Shown: piece after piece, positions 16,155 to 22,955 of the stretch
How the letters are laid out: every line of letters starts with the position of its first letter
Numbering within the stretch: position 1 is the first letter of the stretch
Assembly: GCA_964537965.1 (NCBI GenBank)
Contig: CAZIDB010000025.1
Location: 1 to 30,481, forward strand
Reading direction: 5' to 3'
Origin: SURF-24 sp964537965
GTDB taxonomy: Bacteria > Bacteroidota > Ignavibacteria > Ignavibacteriales > SURF-24
Length of the DNA: 30,481 nt
Notes under the pieces: generated by a model
Told to the model about the DNA's origin: nothing
Databases searched by the model: none
What the model saw: the letters and a program-made list of their open reading frames with translations, nothing else
Translations under genes and position numbers: made by a program

Positions 16155-17612
16155 ATGGATGAAATAGTTCTTATTTCATATTTCATTTCTCTGGTTATAC
16201 TCTTCATTTTTGGTAGCCATGGTTTTATAATGCTCTATTACCATAATAAATACAATTCAAATAATCCAAAAGAAAAGAAAGACTTTGTTCCCGATAAAAA
16301 GGTCACAATACAACTTCCGATGTATAATGAAAAATTTGTCGTGGAGCGTTTAATAAATTCTATATGCGAAATTGAATACCCAAAACATTTAATTGAAATC
16401 CAGGTTCTTGATGATTCAACTGACGAAACATCTTTACTTGTTGCAAAACTTGTTGCAGACAAACAGAAGGAAGGTTTTGATATTCAGCATATAAGAAGAG
16501 AATCCAGGCAGGGTTATAAAGCTGGCGCATTAAAAGAAGGTTTGAAAATTGCCAAGGGAGATTATGTTGCAATTTTTGATGCGGACTTTGTACCTAAAAA
16601 AGATTTTCTTACAAAGACATTAAAATATTTTAATGATGATAAGGTTGGTCTTGTTCAAACACGCTGGGAACATTTAAACGAAGATTTTTCACTGCTTACT
16701 AAAGTTCAGGCTCTTGCCCTTGACGGACATTTTGTAATTGAACAATCTGTAAGAAATAAAGCCGGGTTCTTTATTCAGTTTAACGGAACCGGAGGCATCT
16801 GGAAGAAAGCTTGTATTGAAGATGCCGGTAACTGGGAAGCAGATACACTGACAGAAGATATGGATTTAAGTTATCGTGCTCAGCTTAAAGGCTGGAGGTT
16901 CGTTTACTTAAAAGATTTTACAACACCTTCAGAACTTCCGCTTGATATGAGCGCATTTAAAGCCCAGCAGTTCCGTTGGACAAAAGGCGCAATTGAAACT
17001 GCTAAGAAAATTTTGCCGATGGTTTGGAAATCCAATCAACCGTTAAGAGTAAAGCTGCAATCAACTTTCCAGCTAACAAACAACTTTGCATTTCCATTTG
17101 CTCTTTCGGCAGCAATATTAAATGTTCCCCTTATTTTCATTAAGAACAGCGGACCACACGATACATTTTTTAATCTAATGTCAGTATTTGTACTTGCATT
17201 CTTCAGTACATTTTTGTTTTATCTTTATTCACAGAAAGATGTTTATGCGGACTGGCGCAAGAAGATTGCACTATTTCCGTTGTTTATGGCAGGAAGTATG
17301 GGTCTTACCGTAAACAATACCCGTGCGGTTATGGAAGGTTTAATGAACAGAAAAAGCGAGTTTGTAAGAACTCCTAAATTTAAAGTTATTAATAAAACTG
17401 ATGCGGATGGCGTTTCAAATAATAATTATGTTAGCAAGAAAGTAGAACCGTCTGTGTATATAGAATTAATGTTATCGGTATATTGTTTTGTTGGTGTTGC
17501 TGCAAGCATTTATTTTATGGAATTCGCATCACTGCCGTTTCACCTGCTTTTCTTTATAGGATTCAGTGTGGTTTCGTTTTTATCGCTTAAAACCGCACAC
17601 GCAAAAAAATAA
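16155..17612 (+). CDS. Membrane-bound processive glycosyltransferase, GT2 (cellulose/mannan synthase-like)
   Basis: This 485-residue inner-membrane enzyme transfers sugars from nucleotide donors, probably processively. One N-terminal membrane segment (about 6-28) precedes a GT2 catalytic domain with L-D-D-S-T-D-E (Asp86/87), D-A-D (142-144), the catalytic T-E-D (233-235) and Q-Q-F-R-W (271-275, the Q-x-x-R-W motif of processive synthases). Four further hydrophobic segments lie at about 305-330, 340-358, 370-388 and 435-478. The architecture matches cellulose synthase-like and glucomannan synthase-like proteins, but there is no PilZ domain and no bcsB/C neighbour, so the polymer is unknown. 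It is the last gene before the terminator at 17621. Confidence 0.87.
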   Translation: MDEIVLISYFISLVILFIFGSHGFIMLYYHNKYNSNNPKEKKDFVPDKKVTIQLPMYNEKFVVERLINSICEIEYPKHLIEIQVLDDSTDETSLLVAKLVADKQKEGFDIQHIRRESRQGYKAGALKEGLKIAKGDYVAIFDADFVPKKDFLTKTLKYFNDDKVGLVQTRWEHLNEDFSLLTKVQALALDGHFVIEQSVRNKAGFFIQFNGTGGIWKKACIEDAGNWEADTLTEDMDLSYRAQLKGWRFVYLKDFTTPSELPLDMSAFKAQQFRWTKGAIETAKKILPMVWKSNQPLRVKLQSTFQLTNNFAFPFALSAAILNVPLIFIKNSGPHDTFFNLMSVFVLAFFSTFLFYLYSQKDVYADWRKKIALFPLFMAGSMGLTVNNTRAVMEGLMNRKSEFVRTPKFKVINKTDADGVSNNNYVSKKVEPSVYIELMLSVYCFVGVAASIYFMEFASLPFHLLFFIGFSVVSFLSLKTAHAKK

Positions 17613-17620
17613 AATTTAAT

Positions 17621-17647
17621 AAAGGCGAATCAAGGTTCGCCTTTTTC
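17621..17647 (+). terminator. Rho-independent terminator after GT2 gene
   Basis: AAAGGCGAA (17621-17629) pairs perfectly with TTCGCCTTT (17636-17644) around a 6-nt loop and runs into a T-tract. It is 8 bp after the GT2 stop codon and marks the end of the miaB cluster. Confidence 0.85.
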
Positions 17648-17672
17648 TTGTTCACTATAATCTGAGGATAAT

Positions 17673-18407
17673 TTGTTAAGGGAAAAGCTCGCATTAATAT
17701 ATGAATACAATGAAAATTCCCCGCTGTTTCTTCGAGCAGCAGAATATCAACTTGAAAAGAGTAATCCTGAAAAGGCAATCCAGATTATAACCGACGGAAT
17801 TAAAAAATTTCCGTACTATCCAACAGCTTATTTAGCACTCGGTAAAGTACTCCTTTTAATCAGAAATTATGAGGGTGCAGAAAAGGCATTTGTAAAAGGT
17901 AGCAATCTTATCAATGATCATCAGACACTGGGATATTACCTGAATGAACTTGAAAAGCAGCGTGCAGTTGAAGGTTACTTTGCAAAAAGCAGGCGTACTT
18001 CGTTTTTGTCTGATGAATTAAGTGAAATACTTTATAGTGAAACAGAAAAACCGGTGTTGCCCAAAAATTCTTCTGTTGCTAAAATTGAGCTTCATGAAAC
18101 TTCAGAGAACTTTGAAAACAAATTAGATGACCTTGCTAAACAAATCAGTACGGCAAAAATTAATATTCCGGCAGATTCAACAGAGGATGAAAAAAATCAG
18201 GTTGATTCAGAAGTACTTTCTGAAGCAATTAATATACAACCTGATTTTGCTTCAGAAACAATTGCTAAAATTTATCTTTCACAAGGAAAATTCAGCGAAG
18301 CAGTGGAAACATATAAAAAACTAATAATTCGCTATCCTGAAAGAAAAAATGAATTTGAAAATATTATCAGGGAAATCAGAGAACAAATAAATGATAGTGG
18401 CTGGTAA
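17673..18407 (+). CDS. TPR-repeat protein, cytoplasmic
   Basis: This 244-residue protein has no signal peptide or membrane segment. TPR-like helices lie at both ends: about 1-95 (A-E-Y-Q-L-E-K-S-N-P-E-K-A-I ... A-Y-L-A-L-G-K-V-L-L-L) and about 188-240 (A-K-I-Y-L-S-Q-G-K-F-S-E-A-V-E-T-Y-K-K-L). A low-complexity acidic linker joins them. A protein-interaction scaffold is likely; the partner is unknown. The start is TTG with AGGA at 17665-17668. It lies just after the terminator and 30 bp before the glycosylase gene, so it probably opens the next transcription unit, although I see no clear promoter. Confidence 0.75.
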   Translation: MLREKLALIYEYNENSPLFLRAAEYQLEKSNPEKAIQIITDGIKKFPYYPTAYLALGKVLLLIRNYEGAEKAFVKGSNLINDHQTLGYYLNELEKQRAVEGYFAKSRRTSFLSDELSEILYSETEKPVLPKNSSVAKIELHETSENFENKLDDLAKQISTAKINIPADSTEDEKNQVDSEVLSEAINIQPDFASETIAKIYLSQGKFSEAVETYKKLIIRYPERKNEFENIIREIREQINDSGW

Positions 18408-18437
18408 TATCTGCTCTCCGGAAATCTTCGCAATAAA

Positions 18438-19058
18438 ATGAAGAGCACAATAAAAACTCCTCAAAAACTAACCCGCAATTTCTACCTGAAGGATGTTCTG
18501 CATGTTGCAAAAAATCTGCTTGGAAAAATTCTGGTAAGGGAAATTAATGGACAAATACTTTCCGGCAGAATAGTTGAGGTTGAGGCTTATGATGGTAGTG
18601 TAGATGAAGCTTCTCATTCATTTAAAGGAAAAACAAAAAGAAACGAAGTTATGTTTGGACCCAAAGGTTATTTGTATGTTTACTTTACTTACGGAATGTA
18701 TTTCTGTTGTAATGTAGTTACCGGCAAAGATGATAGTGCTGGAAGAGCTGTACTAATAAGGGCAATTGAACCATTGAATGGTATTGAGCAGATGGCAGAA
18801 TATCGTTTTGGGAAAAGAAATATTTCGAATAAAGAATTTCTTAATCTTAGCAATGGTCCCGGTAAGGTATGCCTTGCAATGAATATTACAAAATCGGAAA
18901 ACGGAATCGATTTACTGGGTGATTCTGTTTATATTTTAAATGAGAAAAATATTCCGGATGAAAAAATAGAGATTACAAAACGAATCGGTATCTCAAAATC
19001 GGCTGAATTGCCGTGGCGGTTTTATATTAAAAATAATCCTTTTGTTTCCAAGAAATGA
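18438..19058 (+). CDS. mpg: DNA-3-methyladenine glycosylase (AAG/MPG family)
   Basis: This 206-residue base-excision repair enzyme removes alkylated purines such as 3-methyladenine and hypoxanthine. It aligns with the AAG/MPG fold: L-A/L-G-K-x-L around residue 28, the catalytic Glu in R-I-V-E-V-E-A-Y-D, D-E-A-S-H-S, R-N-E-V-M-F-G-P-K-G-Y-L-Y-V-Y-F-T-Y-G-M-Y-F-C-C-N-V (split here as a continuous block of family residues), R-A-I-E-P-L and N-G-P-G-K-V-C. Length is normal for bacterial members. Its stop overlaps the start of the GT9 gene in an ATGA, so the two are translationally coupled despite unrelated roles. Confidence 0.93.
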   Translation: MKSTIKTPQKLTRNFYLKDVLHVAKNLLGKILVREINGQILSGRIVEVEAYDGSVDEASHSFKGKTKRNEVMFGPKGYLYVYFTYGMYFCCNVVTGKDDSAGRAVLIRAIEPLNGIEQMAEYRFGKRNISNKEFLNLSNGPGKVCLAMNITKSENGIDLLGDSVYILNEKNIPDEKIEITKRIGISKSAELPWRFYIKNNPFVSKK

Positions 19059-20095
19059 TTACTCCAAGAAATATTTTAGTGATTAGAATTGACCGGATTG
19101 GTGATGTTGTGCTTACATTACCGCTTGCCGGAATAATCAAAAAAAAAATTCCGGATTGTAAAGTTTCTTTTTTTACAAGAAATTACACAAGACCTTTAAT
19201 CGAAAATCATCCTTTTGTTGATAACACACTTACACTCATTGAAAAAAATGGTAAAATTCCATTACTAAAAAATATACGTTTAATTAAGTCATTTGGATTT
19301 GATTCCTGCCTTGTAGTCTATCCTACTTTTAAAATTTCATTAATTGCTTTTCTTGCCAACATTAAAAACCGGATTGGAACAGGTTACAGATGGTATTCCT
19401 TTCTCTTCACGCACAAAAATTATGAACACAGGAAAGAAGCAGTTAGACATGAGCTTGAATACAATATCAATCTCCTGAAATTTTTAGAAATTGAAAATAA
19501 TTTCAGCAGGAAAAACATATCATTTGATTTAAAAGTTGATAGCGCAGCTGAACTAAAAACAGAACAACTGCTGTCTGATTTTCAGATATGTAAGGAGAAA
19601 CCAATGGTTATTGTTCATCCCGGAAGCGGTGGAAGTGCAGTAGATTTGCCGTTTGCAAGGATGAAAGAGTTGGTTTTACAAATGGCACAAGATTTAGATG
19701 TAGATATCGTACTTACAGGAACAAAAACTGAAAAAGAATTGTGTGAAAAACTGAAGATTGACATGAAAGTTAAAAACTTGGCAGGTAAATTAGAATTAAA
19801 CGAACTGATTGCTTTGATAAGCAAATGCAATTTGTTAATTGCTAATTCAACCGGACCAATACATATTGCGGCAGCGCTTGGTAAAAATGTAATTGGTTTT
19901 TATCCGAAAGTAAAAGTATGTTCTCCGTTAAGATGGGGACCTTATAATGAAAAAAGTGTTGTGTTTCAGCCGGAGATAAATTGTAATGATTGCACTGTCA
20001 GTCAATGTGAAAAATTAAATTGCATGGATTCAATCAACATAAAAAAAGTTTTTGTTACTGTTAAAAATTTCTTAATATTGCCGGAAACCAAATGA
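19055..20095 (+). CDS. Glycosyltransferase family 9 (ADP-heptose:LPS heptosyltransferase-like)
   Basis: This 346-residue protein is a GT-B fold glycosyltransferase of the LPS heptosyltransferase family, acting on the cytoplasmic face of the inner membrane in core-oligosaccharide assembly. The N-terminal R-I-D-R-I-G-D-V-V-L-T-L-P, the V-I-H-P-G-S-G-G donor-site loop and A-N-S-T-G-P-I-H-I-A-A-A-L-G are family signatures. A cysteine cluster near the C-terminus (C-N-D-C ... C ... C, around residues 309-322) is common in Bacteroidota GT9 members and may bind a metal. It overlaps both neighbours by 4 bp (ATGA), giving tight coupling. Confidence 0.88.
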   Translation: MITPRNILVIRIDRIGDVVLTLPLAGIIKKKIPDCKVSFFTRNYTRPLIENHPFVDNTLTLIEKNGKIPLLKNIRLIKSFGFDSCLVVYPTFKISLIAFLANIKNRIGTGYRWYSFLFTHKNYEHRKEAVRHELEYNINLLKFLEIENNFSRKNISFDLKVDSAAELKTEQLLSDFQICKEKPMVIVHPGSGGSAVDLPFARMKELVLQMAQDLDVDIVLTGTKTEKELCEKLKIDMKVKNLAGKLELNELIALISKCNLLIANSTGPIHIAAALGKNVIGFYPKVKVCSPLRWGPYNEKSVVFQPEINCNDCTVSQCEKLNCMDSINIKKVFVTVKNFLILPETK

Positions 20096-20898
20096 GTAAT
20101 ATGAAAAAAATATTTAATGCACTAATTCTGTCTTTACTTTTTACTTCTACAGTGTTATATGCACAGGATAAATCCAAATCGTCCGGAGAATTCAGGAAGA
20201 TAGAAAACAAAGCATTTAAAGTTAGAGAGAAATTAACCTTTGATGTTAAATACGGATTTGTGACTGCCGGTGTGGCAACTTTTGAAATTCCGAAAATCAA
20301 AAAGATTTCCGGGCGTGATGTTTACCAGGTTGTATTCCAGGTTAGTTCTGTACCAAGCTTTGACTGGTTCTTTAAAGTAAGAGACAGGTACGAAACTTAT
20401 CTTGATGCCGAGGGTATGTTCCCATGGAGATTTGAGCAGCATATAAGAGAAGGAAAATATTCGCGCGATTTTTCTGCATTCTTTGACCAGAGAAAAGGAA
20501 AAGCTAAAACTTCGGAAGGTGAATATGATATTCCAAAAAATGTGAATGATATTGTCTCCGCTTTTTATTATGTAAGAACATTGGATTTATCAGGATTGAA
20601 GAAAGGTCAGAAAATCCACCTTGAAAACTTCTATAAGAATAAAGTTTACCCGCTTGATGTTGTATATCATGGCAAAGAGAAAGTTGATGTGGGAGCAGGA
20701 ACATTTGAATGTATTCTTGTTGAGCCATTAGTTCAGGAAGGCGGTTTGTTTAAAAGTGAAGGAAGTATTCTGATCTGGTTATCAAATGATGACCTCCGCT
20801 TACCTGTTAAAGTGAAGACAAAAGTCATAATCGGATCAATTGATGCCGAACTGACTAAGTATGAAGGTTTGGCCGGCAAACTTTCTTCGAAAAAGTAA
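20092..20898 (+). CDS. DUF3108-domain exported protein
   Basis: This 268-residue protein has a signal peptide (about 1-25, ending V-L-Y-A-Q) and a DUF3108 domain over nearly all the mature part: L-T-F-D-V-K-Y-G-F-V-T-A-G-V-A-T-F, V-R-D-R-Y-E-T-Y-L-D near 100, and the final I-L-I-W-L-S-N-D-D-L-R-L-P-V-K strand. The family is a predicted periplasmic beta-rich protein of unknown biochemical role. ATG 20092 overlaps the GT9 stop; ATG 20101 (M-K-K-I-F) is an equally possible start and would give a more usual signal peptide. A terminator follows 32 bp later. Confidence 0.85.
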   Translation: MSNMKKIFNALILSLLFTSTVLYAQDKSKSSGEFRKIENKAFKVREKLTFDVKYGFVTAGVATFEIPKIKKISGRDVYQVVFQVSSVPSFDWFFKVRDRYETYLDAEGMFPWRFEQHIREGKYSRDFSAFFDQRKGKAKTSEGEYDIPKNVNDIVSAFYYVRTLDLSGLKKGQKIHLENFYKNKVYPLDVVYHGKEKVDVGAGTFECILVEPLVQEGGLFKSEGSILIWLSNDDLRLPVKVKTKVIIGSIDAELTKYEGLAGKLSSKK

Positions 20899-20930
20899 AA
20901 CATATCTCATCGATGATCTTACTAAAGTTT

Positions 20931-20958
20931 ATTCCCTCGGAAGAGGGAATTTTTTTTT
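20931..20958 (+). terminator. Rho-independent terminator after DUF3108 gene
   Basis: ATTCCCTC (20931-20938) pairs perfectly with GAGGGAAT (20943-20950) around a GGAA tetraloop and is followed by eight T. This is a strong terminator that isolates the signalling locus downstream. Confidence 0.92.
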
Positions 20959-21090
20959 GCTAAATAGACAAAACCTGCCTGTTAAAGCGGTTGGCAGTTT
21001 ATCTTTTGCGAAGGATTTCTTTAAGAATTCAATATCAATTTATAAAATTTTATTTATGTGATTAAACCAACGATAATTCCGGAAAATTAA

Positions 21091-21122
21091 TTTGTGCTCT
21101 TATTCTAATTCTTGTAACTTGG
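21091..21122 (+). promoter_or_regulatory. Putative promoter for the ECF sigma gene
   Basis: TTTG at 21091-21094, a 20-bp spacer and TAACTTGG at 21115-21122 resemble the Bacteroidota promoter (one mismatch in the -7 box). It lies 25 bp before the TTG start codon. The remainder of 20959-21147 shows no gene. Confidence 0.4.
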
Positions 21123-21147
21123 GCAATAAAAAAAAGACAGATTCATC

Positions 21148-21702
21148 TTGATTAAGTTAGAAGAAAGCCAGATCCAATATTTGGTAAGTGAAATAAAGAA
21201 CAGCAATAAAGAAGCTTTCAAAGAATTTTTCTTCTGTTTTCAACCAAAAGTTTTCAGATTTCTATACCGCTACACATCAATTAAAGAATTGGCCGAAGAC
21301 CTGACGCAGGAGACATTTATTAAATTCTGGGAAGCAAAAGAAAATCTAAATCCTTCTTCTTCACCGGTATCCTATCTTTTTAGAATATCTATGAATCTTG
21401 CCAACAATTATTTATCAAGAAGACCAGCCGTTCAACCTATTTACGAAAGAGACCAATTACTTGTGAACATCTGTAAAGACCCGGATAAAGAACTTGACCA
21501 GATTATACTTATGGATGATTTCCAGAGAGCAATCAATACGCTTCCGGAAAGATGCCGGGCAATTTTTATTTTAAGCAGGTTTGATGGTTACGAATATTCA
21601 GAGATTGCAGACTCTTTCCAGATTTCACTGCAGACAGTTAAAAATCAAATGAATAAAGCAATTTCTATTTTAAGAAAGCAATTGGCCGCCCACTTAGACT
21701 AA
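21148..21702 (+). CDS. ECF-type RNA polymerase sigma factor (FecI-like)
   Basis: This 184-residue sigma-70 family protein has only regions 2 and 4, as expected for the extracytoplasmic function group. Region 2 includes L-A-E-D-L-T-Q-E-T-F-I-K-F-W (about 48-61). Region 4 includes L-P-E-R-C-R-A-I-F-I-L-S-R-F-D-G-Y-E-Y-S-E-I-A and the helix-turn-helix S-L-Q-T-V-K-N-Q-M. The only possible full-length start is TTG 21148, since TAA at 21127 blocks any upstream codon; the Shine-Dalgarno is poor. The following FecR and STN-bearing TonB receptor make it the output of a cell-surface-signalling relay, probably driving the receptor operon. Confidence 0.92.
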   Translation: MIKLEESQIQYLVSEIKNSNKEAFKEFFFCFQPKVFRFLYRYTSIKELAEDLTQETFIKFWEAKENLNPSSSPVSYLFRISMNLANNYLSRRPAVQPIYERDQLLVNICKDPDKELDQIILMDDFQRAINTLPERCRAIFILSRFDGYEYSEIADSFQISLQTVKNQMNKAISILRKQLAAHLD

Positions 21703-21732
21703 TTTAATTTATTACCAAAATAGACTCTCTAA

Positions 21733-21785
21733 CGCATACGTCCTTTCGCAATCACTGAATTAATTTTTTTCCGCATAGTACTTTT
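21733..21785 (+). promoter_or_regulatory. Imperfect direct repeat in sigma/anti-sigma gap
   Basis: CGCATACGTCCTTT (from 21733) and CGCATAGTACTTT (from 21772) are near-copies 39 bp apart in the 124-bp gap before fecR. They could be operator or alternative-sigma promoter elements; this is a guess from position alone. Confidence 0.25.
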
Positions 21786-21826
21786 TTTATCCTGATGTGT
21801 ATTAAGATTAACAGAATATTTTTTTA

Positions 21827-22933
21827 ATGAAGTTTATACCCAAAATTGTTGATGACCAGTTCCTTATAAAAATTTTACAGTACAAGGTTACTCCGGAGGA
21901 GAAAGAGTTTTTTGATTCCTGGCTGCAGGAATCTGATGAACACAAAGAGGAATTCGGGAATTTCGTTTTGTTATGGGATAAAATAGGAAAAGCTCGTATT
22001 CCTGCCCCTCCTGATCCTGATAAACAATTTGAAAATATTCTTAATAGGATTAATGCAGTAAGAAACACGCCTGTTGAATTAACCCACAAAAACGAAGCAA
22101 CAATAAGTATTAACGCCTCAAACAATTATAAAACAGATAATTCTTTAGTTGATAAAATCTCTACCGGATTAAGCTGGAGTTTGAAAATTGCAGCAAGCCT
22201 GTTCATAATTTTTAGTTTTTACTGGATAATAACAGAACGATATTTTTACAAACCGGCCTCATCTGAACTTGTATCTGTTAATAATCCGATAAAGGAAAAA
22301 GTTGAATATAAGGCAACTACAAGAAATGGTGAACGCCTTACTATTTCATTGCCGGATGGAACAATGATTTACCTGAATTCTAATAGTCGCGTAGTTTATC
22401 CAAGGGAATTTGAAAGCACACAGCGAATAGTTAGGTTGACCGGCGAAGCATATTTCAGAGTTACTTCGGATGCATCCAGACCATTTAAAGTTATTACGGG
22501 CAACACGGTTACTGAAGTAGTTGGTACGGAATTCAATATTAAGTACAGGAAAGATAATCTTAATGTTGTTGTTGCTAAAGGAATAGTTAGAACATTCAAA
22601 GAAAAATCAAATAAGTTTATTCAGCTTACCAAAGGTCAGATGGTTTCATTTTCACCACAGAAAGGATTTAGCAGACCTGCAAATGTTAACCTTCATGAAT
22701 ATATTGCATGGCGGGAAAATAAAATGGCTTTCAAGGGAACACCTTTAAAAGAAGTGATGAACGAAATTGAAATGTTCTATAATGTGACTGTTGTATTTGA
22801 CAGCGCTGCAAACAAAAATAAAAAATTAACAGGTTTATTCGACGCTGATTCTCTTGATTATATATTATCAGCTATATCAATATCCATGGATGTTGATATT
22901 GTGAGAGAAGGAAACATTATTAAAATTCACTAA
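21827..22933 (+). CDS. FecR-family anti-sigma factor
   Basis: This 368-residue inner-membrane regulator relays the signal from the outer-membrane receptor to the ECF sigma factor. A cytoplasmic N-terminal part (about 1-117, sigma-binding) precedes one transmembrane helix (about 118-136, L-K-I-A-A-S-L-F-I-I-F-S-F-Y-W-I-I). A periplasmic FecR domain follows (about 160-255: L-P-D-G-T-M-I-Y-L-N-S-N-S-R-V-V-Y-P, G-E-A-Y-F-R-V, G-T-E-F-N-I-K-Y). The C-terminal DUF4974-type domain (M-A-F-K-G-T-P-L-K-E-V-M-N-E-I-E) resembles STN and probably docks with the receptor. The TonB receptor gene begins 22 bp later. Confidence 0.92.
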   Translation: MKFIPKIVDDQFLIKILQYKVTPEEKEFFDSWLQESDEHKEEFGNFVLLWDKIGKARIPAPPDPDKQFENILNRINAVRNTPVELTHKNEATISINASNNYKTDNSLVDKISTGLSWSLKIAASLFIIFSFYWIITERYFYKPASSELVSVNNPIKEKVEYKATTRNGERLTISLPDGTMIYLNSNSRVVYPREFESTQRIVRLTGEAYFRVTSDASRPFKVITGNTVTEVVGTEFNIKYRKDNLNVVVAKGIVRTFKEKSNKFIQLTKGQMVSFSPQKGFSRPANVNLHEYIAWRENKMAFKGTPLKEVMNEIEMFYNVTVVFDSAANKNKKLTGLFDADSLDYILSAISISMDVDIVREGNIIKIH

Positions 22934-22955
22934 AGTTTATTCTACTGAGGAATAA

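Noticed and set aside
17656..17661. TATAAT box before the TPR gene
   Set aside because: It would place the transcription start at or beyond the Shine-Dalgarno sequence, only 12 bp before the TTG start codon, and has no -35-like partner. It also does not fit the Bacteroidota promoter type.
20861..21061. 66-codon plus-strand ORF across the end of the DUF3108 gene
   Set aside because: It overlaps the DUF3108 3' end in another frame and runs through the terminator hairpin and its T-tract, with no Shine-Dalgarno and no recognisable protein features.
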